In this document: in pieces, positions 34,401-45,176 of the stretch | Layout: each line of letters opens with the position of its first letter | Position numbering within the stretch: position 1 is the stretch's first letter | Source: Strigamia acuminata | Taxonomy: Eukaryota; Arthropoda; Chilopoda; Geophilomorpha; Linotaeniidae | Direction: 5' to 3' | Length of the DNA: 64,000 nt | Assembly: GCA_949358305.1 (NCBI GenBank) | Contig: OX442315.1 | Location: 32,328,427-32,392,426, forward strand | Position numbers and translations under genes: made by a program | Notes under the pieces: generated by a model | Told to the model about the DNA's origin: nothing | The model's input: the letters and a program-made list of their open reading frames with translations, nothing else | Databases searched by the model: none

Positions 34401-36464
34401 CACTTTTATGTTTTTGCTGTTTTTGTTTCCATTCTGTTAATAGACACCCCATAAACGTTAAAAAAAAAATAGGAAACAAACTTTGAATGTACCTAGTTTT
34501 TTAATTTTTTGTTGGTTTTTTAAAGTGTGTGATATCATGTTTGTGTGGAAAAATTATGAATCCAAAGATAAAAGAAAGATCAATGGAGAACACTATTTCT
34601 TAGATGACAAGACAAAAGAGGATGTTTTGGAAAAACATTCAGTACATTTTATTTATCGCTAGCTTGTAAATAAAATAGTATTGGTTGCTCCCTTGAGAAT
34701 TTGCCAATTTGGACAACCAAAACAGAGACCGAAACGAAAGCACAATATTTGTGTGGAATAAATTGGAGTAAACTGTTTTCTCTTAGAAAAGTGGCCTAAA
34801 TAGATAACCAGCAAGCTCAGTTAGAAGGGATAGTAGCAGGGAACTTGGCCCAGACCCCATTTTAAGTTTCTTAGCAAGAGTTTGACCTGTAACTTCAAAT
34901 CAATATAAATAAAATCCATAACCTAACAGCATCGATATGACTTATTATCAAGTTTACCCCGCTGTTGTTCTTTGGTATAGGCTAAACAACCAAATCTTCG
35001 CAGATGTCTTACCATATCACCTCGCTTTAAACTGCATGGCGGTATAGTGCGAGTTTTCCCGGCATTCCGATAAACCCCATTTTTACCCCATTTTTATCGG
35101 CATGCCGGTGTATCCTGCCAGACACATTTTCGTGGACAGCATGTTCTAGCAAATTGGGATGCTGTTAGAATAAACAAAGATAAAAATCATAATATTGACT
35201 TCTTTTTTAATACAAAAATTAAAGGAAATCAAAATCAATACAGAAATAAAGTTTTAGCAGAAAAAATTCATATTTTCATGCTGTGTCTTGGGGACGAAAA
35301 CTCCATAGGCACACCTCACCCCAATTTGGCTGGGGTGGGTTGAAAATTAATCGTTTTGGTGCAATAATTCCTTTGTTGCACCAAACTGCACTCATTGGGC
35401 AGATCCGAAGTGTGCTGGGCCCAAATTTAGACCTACAACCAAACAACACACTTTGTCACTGCTCTGCCACTGCAAGTATTGACCGTGTTAACGTTTAGGC
35501 AATTTGGGACATTTCCTGCTATCTTTGCTAAGTTTGCAAAGCCAGCGCTTTCATGTGTATCAGCCACAGTTGATACACACATTTCCACTGTTATTCATCT
35601 CTGCTAACGATCAGTGCCGGTATAAACTGTTTGACTAAAATTCCAAAAACCTGGTAAACCCATGTCCAATGGCGTGCTGCTTGAAGTGGAGCAATACGGT
35701 AATGGTTTCCGGATGGATACCGGAAATTTCCTGGCAGCCCGTGACGCTATGAGATTTTTTTCTTTTCTTGTGGCCCGACCTGTCCAGATTTCCCGGTACT
35801 AAATTTCTTCGCATTCCAGCCCTGATCGTAATATTTTTCTACCTCTTTCCACCATAAGAAGCTTTTGCAGCTTGAATTTTTAGCCCTCAAGTCTGGATTA
35901 AAACTAAAAGCTTGTCAAAATAACTGTCGTCAATCTTAGTTTCATTCTCACATTCATATATTAAAAAGAAAACATTCCTGAAGGTGTTTCCGAAACCAAG
36001 CCAAATAGCCAAAAGCAAAAAATGTGATGAGATTGGAAATCATTTACGCGATGAGCTCGTGTGTTCCCTCAAGGAAGAAAAAACTTTCTCCAATCTTGTC
36101 GTCTAGAACTTTGAGGGTCACTCCCGAGATCAAGTTACAAAATGGTCGGTGCACGCGTCACATAGCCGTCACTTTTTGTCAAAGGCGAGAGTAATGACTG
36201 ATATGCACATGGGTTATTTATGATGGTGTTCAATTGTGAGCCGCTTCAAGCCCAAGCAGCGGGTAACAAACCCTAATGATAAATGACCTGCTCGGCTTTA
36301 TGTCACAGGTGACTCTACCACAAGTTTCAAAAAATAATTCTTCTAAAAACCGTTTGATCCACACTCCAATCTTCAGTGTCACTACTTGATAGAAGCAGTT
36401 CAAACAGTCGTGTTTTAAGTGTTTTAGCTTTGTGGTGTCACTGTAATATCCACGATTTTAGAGA
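34401..36464. other. Non-coding stretch, nothing firm
   Basis: AT-rich. CCGGCATTCCGATAAA (about 35058) and TTTATCGGCATGCCGG (about 35093) form an imperfect inverted repeat. No gene supported. Confidence 0.4.
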
Positions 36465-36851
36465 ATGGAGCAAACACGTTGTTTCTACCCAAAATCAAAG
36501 CAAGAACTATTTAATATTTTAAACAGATCAAAATACATTACCGGTAACGGTTTATCTTTTTTTAAACCAATTTTTACCAAATTTTACAATAGAGTTCAAA
36601 GGGTCACAGATGTAACTGTGCCGCAACGTGAAACTACGCGTTTGTTGTGTTTTTATTGTTATTTCAGTATCAACTGGTCAGCAGACCGCTCAACCGGCTA
36701 CTCCTCACATTTGCCTATCGGCTCACGCTGTTGTTATGTAAATTCCTATCAAGAGAAAGCTCTGGTTTCCATTTCCGTTGCAACGATTGTCTTGTATAAA
36801 AACATCTACCTCAATGCGAACTTTCTTTTGATAATGAATAAAGTGATTTAA
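36465..36851 (+). CDS. Weak candidate ORF (128 aa), unknown
   Basis: One of the longest unexplained frames in the gene-poor half, starting MEQTRCFYPKSKQELFN. An AATAAA lies at its end (about 36836-36841). It shows no domain and no signal peptide. Possible splice signals inside (ACCG|GTAACG; TTATTTCAG|TATCAACTGG) would change the product. It may be chance. Confidence 0.2.
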   Translation: MEQTRCFYPKSKQELFNILNRSKYITGNGLSFFKPIFTKFYNRVQRVTDVTVPQRETTRLLCFYCYFSINWSADRSTGYSSHLPIGSRCCYVNSYQEKALVSISVATIVLYKNIYLNANFLLIMNKVI

Positions 36852-37132
36852 TGACCACTGAAGATGATCGTTTGATCGAAAGGCCTATGGTTTTCCTTAA
36901 TTGTTTGCAAGTTTACAAGCGCCATTAATGTCATTTACCGGTAATCACTTTATTTACAATTGTGTTAGACTTAGTTCCCAGTCAAAGAAATATAAACAAG
37001 TTTAAATAACTTTATGAATGTGAAAACTAATTTTATTTGGGACTTAAACCATCTCCTCCAGCGTTTGTTTTAAGCTATTAAAATGAGCCAAAACAACTGC
37101 AAATATTTTAGGATATTTTGTATTTGCATACA
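36852..37132. other. Non-coding spacer
   Basis: Nothing recognised before the MITE. Confidence 0.4.
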
Positions 37133-37140
37133 CTCTAAAG

Positions 37141-37420
37141 CAGTGGTCGGCAATTAATTTTAAGTGGGGTCCGGATACTATTGAAAATTTTTATCGAGGT
37201 CCAGAAAAAAAAACACTTAAAACCTAAGAAAACGGAAAAAACACTTAAAAACCAAATAAACACCCACAACCCAAAAAATACCAATAAAACCTAACAAACA
37301 TGGAAAAAACAAGAAAAAAAAACACCGAAAAACCAAAGAAATCGAGGGAAAAACGTCGCTAAAACGTCTCCGCCGTCCAAGTTTCGACCTTCCGCGATCC
37401 GGATATTTTGCCGACCGCTG
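37141..37420. mobile_element. hAT-type MITE, copy 3 (280 bp)
   Basis: Ends CAGTGGTCGGCAATTAATTT and TTTGCCGACCGCTG. Perfect 8-bp duplication CTCTAAAG (37133-37140, 37421-37428). Same family as copies 1 and 2. Confidence 0.92.
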
Positions 37421-37428
37421 CTCTAAAG

Positions 37429-39055
37429 TAATCTATTTTGTAAACCCACCTTAACACCCAAAAACTAACCAGAAAACAACAAAATAAAGCTCAATCTTAG
37501 AACAACAAAAAACACTTTCAAAACACATCTCTGTATGCAAGATCAGGAAGAAATTTTTATAAAATTACAAGCTCCCAAGAGTTATAAGGCTCAACTGGCA
37601 AACTGCCTTCTGACTTACAAAATTAAAATCAACAATCTGCACACAAGGTTCATCCATACTCAGCGTATCTCATTACTCTCGTGCTTGTTTCGAGAATCGA
37701 CAAGAAAATTAAAATTTCTACCCCGGGCACTTAAAATGTCTTATGTTTTGCTACAATAATAATTAATTTCCAAAAACTAGAACACACTTGTCTCTCGGGG
37801 GCTGAATACACAGAATGCAATTATTAAATCGGCCCAAAGATCGCCTCTTTAAAATTCCCTAGTGTTATGAACCCGTTGCCCCAGTTCCACTCCCATTTAT
37901 TCGTGACAAACATTGTTGTCATAGAAACGTGTAACAGCTGTTTACTTGCACGCTGTAGTAATGCAATGATGATCAGTTTATAGATTTAGATGTACATCAT
38001 TTGTCTTTCCAGAGCGAGAAGACGAGTCGACTCATCAATTTTAAAATAAAAAGAATTAAAGTATCGTTAAGGGTTCTTATTTTCCTATACGCTTTAATCC
38101 AATTGTCACAAATTAATGTCAACAGGAGGAAAAGTAATGAACATTGTTTTCTAGCTGCTGGGATTTGTTAACCTTTTTTCGTGCTTTTGTTTGTATTCTT
38201 CTCACTGAAAACGTGCATTTAAGTAGCATCCAAGTATTCGTGGAATTTCATTACACATTTGACAAGTGATGCAATTCCAATACCGGTAATGAAAAAAAAA
38301 AAAAACATTTCTGACCGTTTACCAAAATAAATAATAATAAAAAAAAAACCATGCTGTATGGTTTCTCGCTGTTTTTAGCATCCTATGCTATTGCATTTCA
38401 TTCAGCCCGGATATCTTGTCAAATGTTATGTGTGGTCGTTCTCCAACGTGGTTTTTTGGGCCACAATCCAAGAAGAACGACAGTTTGACAACCAGCTGTT
38501 TTCTGACATTTATCGAAAGACACCTACCGTCTTTCATCGAAAGTAAGACCATGGTGTTGTATTTGAATACAACACCATGGTGTTAAATTCAGCCAACATC
38601 AAGTAAGTTTGTCAAAAAAGTAAAATTGTTATTTACTCTATTAATTTGTATTCATTAAGCTGATTAAAGAAAAAAATATATATAAAAATTAACAAAAACA
38701 ATATGTTGTAAGTTTTAAATATTTTTATACAAATCTGAATATAACTCCATGGTGTTGTATATGAAAACAATATTTTCGGGTGAAGACGACAGCTGCATTC
38801 CAAAAATCATTTAGACTACCGGTAAACAGCATTTTTAATTCGCTATGGTACACCAGAATACATACTTGAATAGGAAAACTTTTTTTTGGTTTGCTATATT
38901 TTGCTGATTTAGTCTGCTTTCAGTCGCAGTGGGCATGCGCACATCATTTGTAATACTATACAGGTTTTTCAATGCAATAAATTCATGGTAATATACCTAG
39001 AAAATTCACAGTCTTCTCTTTATGTCTTCCCAATTTCTTGTTGATAAAAATAAAA
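37429..39055. other. Non-coding stretch with a perfect palindrome at 38548-38581
   Basis: ACCATGGTGTTGTATT and its exact complement flank 2 bases. A partial copy of the motif (CTCCATGGTGTTGTAT) recurs near 38746. No gene supported. Confidence 0.45.
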
Positions 39056-39059
39056 CGGC

Positions 39060-39134
39060 TTGGACTACACCGATAGTCAAATCCCGATCCCCCGTTTGCC
39101 CAACAGATGCTCTACCAATTAAGCTACCCGGGAC
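39060..39134 (-). repeat. tRNA-like sequence, probably the head of a tRNA-derived SINE
   Basis: The minus strand reads GTCCCGGGTAGCTTAATTGG then TAGAGCATCTG, a good polymerase III A box (TAGCTTAATTGG) with a foldable anticodon arm (TCTGT, loop TGGGCAA, ACGGG). A degenerate B box (GATTTGACT) follows. The acceptor stem does not close and there is no clean tRNA 3' end, so this is a SINE head or pseudo-tRNA rather than a working tRNA. The tail of the element is not delimited. Confidence 0.5.
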
Positions 39135-40200
39135 TCCAACAAAATCACGAAACGCTAAAGTTCAACCAGAAATTTAGGTGGCGTGACATAAAAACCATAA
39201 ATATTATAAATATATGCGCACAGCATTTAATCAGCATTTAGCTTAGCTGTGAACGTTCTAGTTAGGAGTTGCACCACTGTGATAAAGGCTCCTGGTCGTG
39301 AGGAATCCGGTCGCCGAAGCCACCAATTCCCGTGCCTGTCACCTCTTCCCGCCAGCACTCCTGTACCCTGGTATGTCTGATGAGCCCAAGATTTTGTCTC
39401 ACGTTTTATTTTCTTAAACCAGCATTTAAAGTTTAGAGACAACATTTTTCGCCATCATCGCTATCTCCAATTGTCGCCGACAGATGGTACAGACTTCACT
39501 GATGCTGCCACCATTTGTCAGAAGGTAAAAGTTGTAAATTCTTAAAATGTGGCAGAAGAAAATGAAATAAGCTTAACCATAACAAACAGTTTACGCAGAG
39601 CAGAAGAAGAAGAAGAAAACCCAAGGTAGCAATAAAAAGCATTCGGCCATTGAATTTCTTCACGCCACAAACTTTACCACACATATTCCATTGCAAGTTC
39701 AAACCAGCACTTTAAATTTTACAACACAATACATTCCTTTATTCGTTTAACTCCGCGCTGCCTACTTTCACAGGACATTCTCCACTCCTTCACGTATTTT
39801 ATAGTCTCACTTGGGTGGAAAAAGTGAAAAGTCGAGCACTGAACTTATTGAGCATAAAATGTGCGCATAAAAAAAAAATGAAGTTCACAACTCGCAACAT
39901 TTCTATTTCTATTTTCTATTCCCATTTCTTTCCCTGCACAAGTTGGACATGGAATTTGCTAATAACAGAAATAGAAAAGTGAATGTTCAATGAAGCTTCC
40001 AGCACATTTTGTCAAGGTCCAGCAGATAAGAGGAGAAAAAGACATGAAAATGGAATCTGGCACCTCACCAAATAGATGTAGCACACATTCTGCAATCACT
40101 TCTCAAGGCTGCCATTCGGTGCTCAAGCACAGAATTAAAATAATAAAATGAGAAATAAAATTAGTAGCAAGGAGGAAGTCTTTTCATACGAAATGTCCAA
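39135..40200. other. Non-coding stretch, nothing recognised
   Basis: Slightly higher GC near 39.25-39.5 kb, without a supported gene. Confidence 0.35.
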
Positions 40201-40205
40201 GTTTA

Positions 40206-40455
40206 GGGTTTAATATCTGATTCACTCGGTTCACTTCTATTTTTAGCAAAGCAATTTGGACCAACTTTTGTTTTTCTGCCCTTGACAAATATGTATTCCA
40301 CTATTGGCAAAATGAATTGTCCTTCTTTGTCAACATACAAAGCCTTTCTGCCGACTGCTTGGGGTGTTCTAACAATAGACGTGACAACTTTTGCATCAAA
40401 TGACCGAAAGGACAATGTCATTTGCTCGATTCCACATGGATTTTGCAATACACTT
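40206..40455 (-). CDS. Weak candidate exon (about 82 codons), unknown
   Basis: The minus frame contains FRSFDAKVVTSIVRTPQ, then GRKALYVDKEGQFILPIVEY, and ends SDIKP before a stop. The composition is protein-like and the reverse frame is much poorer. No start codon with context, no clear acceptor and no partner exons were found. It may be an old pseudogene or an exon of an undetected gene. Confidence 0.25.
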
Positions 40456-41960
40456 TCAAATTATCTCCGTTTATGATGGCAATAAAACTTCTCATCAATT
40501 TAATACAATGGGTGAATAGGGATCATACCAAATTGCAATTTCAAGTTTGTTTTGCTGATTTCTTTTATTTATAATTTATTCTTTTATGCAAGTTTAAGCA
40601 ACTCTTATTCGCATACGAATTTCCTTCATTTTAAGTAAGTTTTAAGTTGATTCAAACTCAATTCCACGAGATCTCATCATGTCCCCCTTAGGAACATTTT
40701 TGTAGCTACATGTATATTTTTTTTCGATTTTTTTAAAGTGAGACAAATTTTTTTTTAAATGTTGATAATCTCTGGGGAAGGTGGTTTAGGTTCTGGAAGA
40801 CTGTAAGATGAGACTTTGTGGCGAGCCTAACAGCTAGGGCCGCCCCGTGATAAAACCATGAACTAAATTTACTATTTTATGGCGGCAAATACCGAGCAAA
40901 GCATATCGAAATCCTCACACGCTCTTTGTGATTTTCAAATCGACAAATCCAGCAAATCAGCTGCAAATCCAACAAATCAGCAGAAAATCTAGCAAATCAC
41001 CAAATTTTGATGTAAATCTTCAAATCACACTCAGCAAATCAGGAAATCTTGTGATTTGATTTGCTGGTTTGCAAATCCGTACGCAACGAGTGAATGTCGG
41101 TTCCCTCAGAACAAAAGCCTGTGTTCGTATCAAAACTCATATCTTGTTTGCACTTAACGATAACCAATACAAAAAATAAATAAATCTGAACAAATAATAA
41201 AAAATAGACTTACAGTTTGAAGTTCTCTGCACATCAGGCAAAATATCTGCTTATAATACAACACATTTCGCAATAAACTGAAAAATCCTCATTGGAATCG
41301 ATCACTGCATTGTGGTGTCGACTATCGATATTGGTAAACCAACTTCCACCCAAACAGCAAGTTGTGGCAAGCCACGGGTCCATGTGGTCGCCATTTAAAT
41401 ACTCCAAAGCTTGCAGTGGCCTAAAGATCCCACTTACTTGTTAGTAATCTTCCTGAGGGGATTCCAACTTCCTAATAAGTTAATAAGTTAAATGTGTAAA
41501 TACGCTTTAAAAAATGTCTGACACAGACGTCGTACGTTGTTTCGAATGAACGAAAACTAAAATCCGTGAATTTTGACATCTTGACGTTCTATTTCAATCG
41601 GAAATGGTTGTAAGCATCTAAATCGGTTTTACCGTGCTGTGGTTAGAGTTTCTTGCTTTTTTTGAAGAATTTTTATCAATAAAATGTGTGGATTTTTAAC
41701 AATACATAATTAAATTAATTAATTTTGGAAATAATTAATAAACCCAAAAAAATATTGCTATTCGCCTTTAATAGCAGTACGCACATAAATAGAAAATATT
41801 AGCTTGGTTTTTCGTTAATGTGTAAATAATAATGAATAAAATAACCAAGCCACTTTACAGTTATCGAGCATTGCCAAAATATTAATCACATAATTTTCTA
41901 CTTTATAAATATATTAATAAAAATAAAATTTAGCTCACTGGATTTAATTCCACCTCATCA
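40456..41960. other. Non-coding stretch with an AAATC-rich repeat at 40931-41079
   Basis: About a dozen GCAAATC/ACAAATC words in 150 bp, ending in the inverted GATTTGATTTGC. The rest is AT-rich without a gene. Confidence 0.5.
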
Positions 41961-43650
41961 TCACATTAATTTGCAATTTGACTCGGCGGGCTCCGCCACT
42001 TTAGTTTCATCCTCTGAAAACTGTTTGTTCGACCAACCACGATACGCTATAGGACACATGAGCAACTGCGGATCGGGATAAGTCCCGTCCACAAACACTC
42101 TTACAATCCAAATCCAATTTTTATCGGTCGATCGATAAATGTCCGTCGACTGCGGTCCATTTGAATCATCCACACGTGGATACATTTGCATAGCACATGT
42201 TTCCACGCATATTAATTTCACATCTATAAATTAAAGAGTGATAAATTAAATTGATTACAATAAATATTAAATAAATTACTGTGTTCTCTGGCCCACATAT
42301 TTATGTGTTTTAAAGTCATTTGAACGGACTGGAATTTAGGCGGTTCGTTCCAATTCTCGACTTTTATTTTACGTGTTAATTGAATGGGTAGAAATGTTTT
42401 ACTCGTAAGTTCGGTAGTGAAGCAGCTGAATGCATCCGGGTACGACTGGAGTAGAATAACAACCCGAAGAGAAGCAATTATGGCCACGGAATTTCCTGAT
42501 AAAAAATATTTTTGTAATAATAATAATTTAATTTAGAAATAAACCAATAATTATAATTTCTTACCGTATAATTCCGACTTGGGAATCGTTTGGATATTTA
42601 AAATTTGTGTTCCACGACAAGATTCCGCTGCTTGTTGAACCAAATCAGCGAAGCTTTCGTGTTTTAAGTGTTCCTGTTTCCCGGAATAAACAATTCTTCT
42701 TGGAGTAAAATCTCTAATGTCTAAACAAAAAAAAAATCAAACTTGTTCCGCTCTAACTCAAAAATGGCCGCCGACGAGGCCTGTTTTCGGTTGCAACGAG
42801 CATAAAATATTACAATAATTTTTACCAATAATATTCTGAGATTTTGGTCCGTATATATAAAACACCCTCAACATAACGACTTGCACGTCACATTCGACGA
42901 AGAATAATTTATCCGCATCCATCCAATCTGACTGATGTTTGCTTACGTTAACCGGGACCGAAACCGATTCGACAGACACAATACGACCTGTAAAGAGTCG
43001 AAATTTTGTATTTGAATTACAAAATTACACATTTAATAAACTAAATTACCATCTATAGGTTGAAAACGAAGCCTATCGTTTAGTTTTTTAACCAAAACCG
43101 TCATGTCTTCAAACACTGGTGGATGTTTAGACGTCGATACTAACGCTGGAATTTCATTAAAGTAATTTATTTGCAAAGGAACTGGACATGGGGTCGCTTG
43201 AGGCACGAGCCATAATCTGGATATTAAAATAATAGAATAAAAATTCAATATCTTTGCACCAGTTCGAACATTTACCTCAAACAGCGCATGAAAGTGTCAT
43301 CGGAAGAAAAAGTCACTTTTCGCGTGTCTGGATTTCCACCGACATTACTCGAATATTTAATCGTTTCGCAATTTTTAACTTTCCACTCTGGGTTTGTTTT
43401 CAGCCATTCGTTCGCACTGTCGACCAAATTTCTGCTCAAAAAAATAAAAATTAATGAAAAATTTTATCAAAATAAAATATTATTTTTTTTACTGAAATCT
43501 GTAGTTTGATTTCTTCGGTAGAATATCCACTGCGCAGAACCCTTGCGCCAAGTTCGGTGTTTGGGGCAGAGGTGCGGAGGCTGCGACCGAAGCTGCACAA
43601 GCCTCGTCGTATGTTGGCGGTAATTCGTTGGAGAGCAAACAATTTGCCAT
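41961..43650 (-). CDS. Seven-exon gene, conserved-looking protein of unknown function (425 aa)
   Basis: Exons on the minus strand: 43650-43493, 43431-43276, 43216-43050, 42987-42826, 42720-42565, 42495-42280, 42223-41961. Every junction is GT-AG, introns are 56-105 bp, phases agree, and the total is 426 codons. The start is the ATG at 43650 (MANCLLSNELPPTYDEAC); the frame upstream has only a GTG. Seen: a PPTY (PPxY) motif at residues 11-14, a Ser/Ala/Pro-rich linker, then well-mixed globular sequence such as KYSSNVGGNPDTRKVTF, DKLFFVECDVQVVMLRVFYI and DKNWIWIVRVFVDGTYPDP. No signal peptide and no clear membrane span. PPxY motifs bind WW domains (for example NEDD4-type ligases), so ubiquitin-linked regulation is possible. 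I do not recognise the family. Confidence 0.85.
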
Positions 43651-44129
43651 TGAAACCGGTGGATTTTTGAACCACGTTAACAGTCTATTAATCACGATGT
43701 TTGGTTATTTCTGCCAAGGTATAGGACAAAATAAAGTGTTCGATTTAATACTGAATGTTACTGTTATTTACGATTTATTACTTACAATAGAACAATACAA
43801 CAAAGAGTGGATACGTTTTGTCATTTCTCCTTCTTGGTGATTCACGGGTCACGTAGGAACACGTGATTGTTTGAAAAAAGAAAATTTTAAAAAGTAAACT
43901 GTAGCGACATCTATTAGAAGTAAATAAAACTAAAAAAATGTTGTTTTCTTATTTTTATTATTTATTTGCACAAAAAACTGTTTTAAAAAATTTAATATTC
44001 GGTAACTATCTGGTGTTCGGTGATTTTACTATTACAAATGAAAGTTTTCACTTTTGGTTCGGTTTCTGAACTGACCGTCGCCATTAGTGTACCTGTTTCA
44101 GCACGTTTACCGCATCTTGTCGGTTCAAA
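43651..44129. other. Spacer between two minus-strand genes
   Basis: Promoter side of the seven-exon gene. AT-rich; no distinct element recognised. Confidence 0.4.
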
Positions 44130-44423
44130 TTACGCGTCGTTCGATTCCTCGACACACATTTTACCACATTGTACCAGCTGAAATGTTTTTTTAAACTGAA
44201 TTCTTATATTTCTTAATTTTTTCTGACACCACTTGTATATCAATTTCCGTGTTCGTTTGTTTTCAATTACTTCTAATTCTTCTAACTCCTCACAAATTTC
44301 CCAGTTCATTCCGTTTCCTTCGATTAAATTTGGTACCTGGTTAGCATCATCTTGGACGTCCAAGGTATCATCAAGCGGGATTTGTATCCAACGGACCGAG
44401 CGACTACATACACTAACATTCAT
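44130..44423 (-). CDS. Small intronless gene related to the 13.9-kb gene (97 aa)
   Basis: The product begins MNVSVCSRSVRWIQIPLDD and contains ELEELEVIENKRTRKLIYKW followed by NIRIQFKKTF. These align with the N-terminal domain of the gene at 13909-14907 (shared EL..L...EN.R.R..I, then N.R...K, same spacing, both intronless, both with the ATG about 30 codons before the alignable block). It stops soon after the domain and has no acidic repeat tail. The leader contains a TATA-like TTTATACG near 44545. The family is unknown; the basic helical look suggests nucleic-acid or protein binding, which is speculation. Confidence 0.6.
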   Translation of the reverse strand: MNVSVCSRSVRWIQIPLDDTLDVQDDANQVPNLIEGNGMNWEICEELEELEVIENKRTRKLIYKWCQKKLRNIRIQFKKTFQLVQCGKMCVEESNDA

Positions 44424-45176
44424 TATGTATAATTTAAATATTCGAATTCAAGTTAATCGCAGTAGTTGGATTTGTAAATGCGTGATCAGTCGCAGAACGA
44501 AGCAGAATAACTATTTCCAAGATTGCAATTACTTGTATACGTATAAAATAGAAGAATTCGTTCACGACGTCCACGAGACGTTTCGTCTTTCATTCGTAGT
44601 CAGTTAAATAAACCAATGGGAGTTTGTATTTTGAAGTTGAATACCCTTTGCAGTGAAGCCAACCAAATTTTCAAAGGTAAAACATTTTTTGATTACTGAG
44701 ATACTGAGTAACATTTTTACAAATTTGATTTTTCAAGTAACTGGACAAACAATTTTTATGAATTATATCAGTACTTATAAAACATTAAAAAGAAGTCAAG
44801 TATTTTTCTTTACATGAAATTTAATGTAAAAATTAAATTGTCAGACATACAATAATTATCTTTTGTGTTTTCATAAATTAAATTATAATCATCATCAATA
44901 TGTAGAATTTTTACAACGAAAACGTATTTTGCTAACAAGCGGAGGATCCATCATTTTGGTTCAATTTTGTACACTTTGGTGGATGTTTTTGGACAAAAAT
45001 TGAATTTGTTTGATCAAAAAATAATTGTTTTAGCCTAAAAATGTATTATTTGGTCTCAGAATGAATTTTTTGGTCCAAAAGATGAACATTTGGTCTTAAA
45101 ATAAAATTTGTGTATTTAAAGCTATGCAGCGTAAAACATGTATGGTTTGTTTTGGTTCCATAGCACCAAGTCTTAC
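44424..45176. other. Spacer, with degenerate TTTGGTC repeats at about 44990-45110
   Basis: Words such as ATTTGGTCTCAGAATGA and TTTGGTCCAAAAGATGA recur about every 27 bp, resembling the minisatellite in the UGT intron. Confidence 0.4.

Noticed and set aside
39060-39134. Functional tRNA gene
   Set aside because: No closed acceptor stem and a poor B box; better read as a SINE head.
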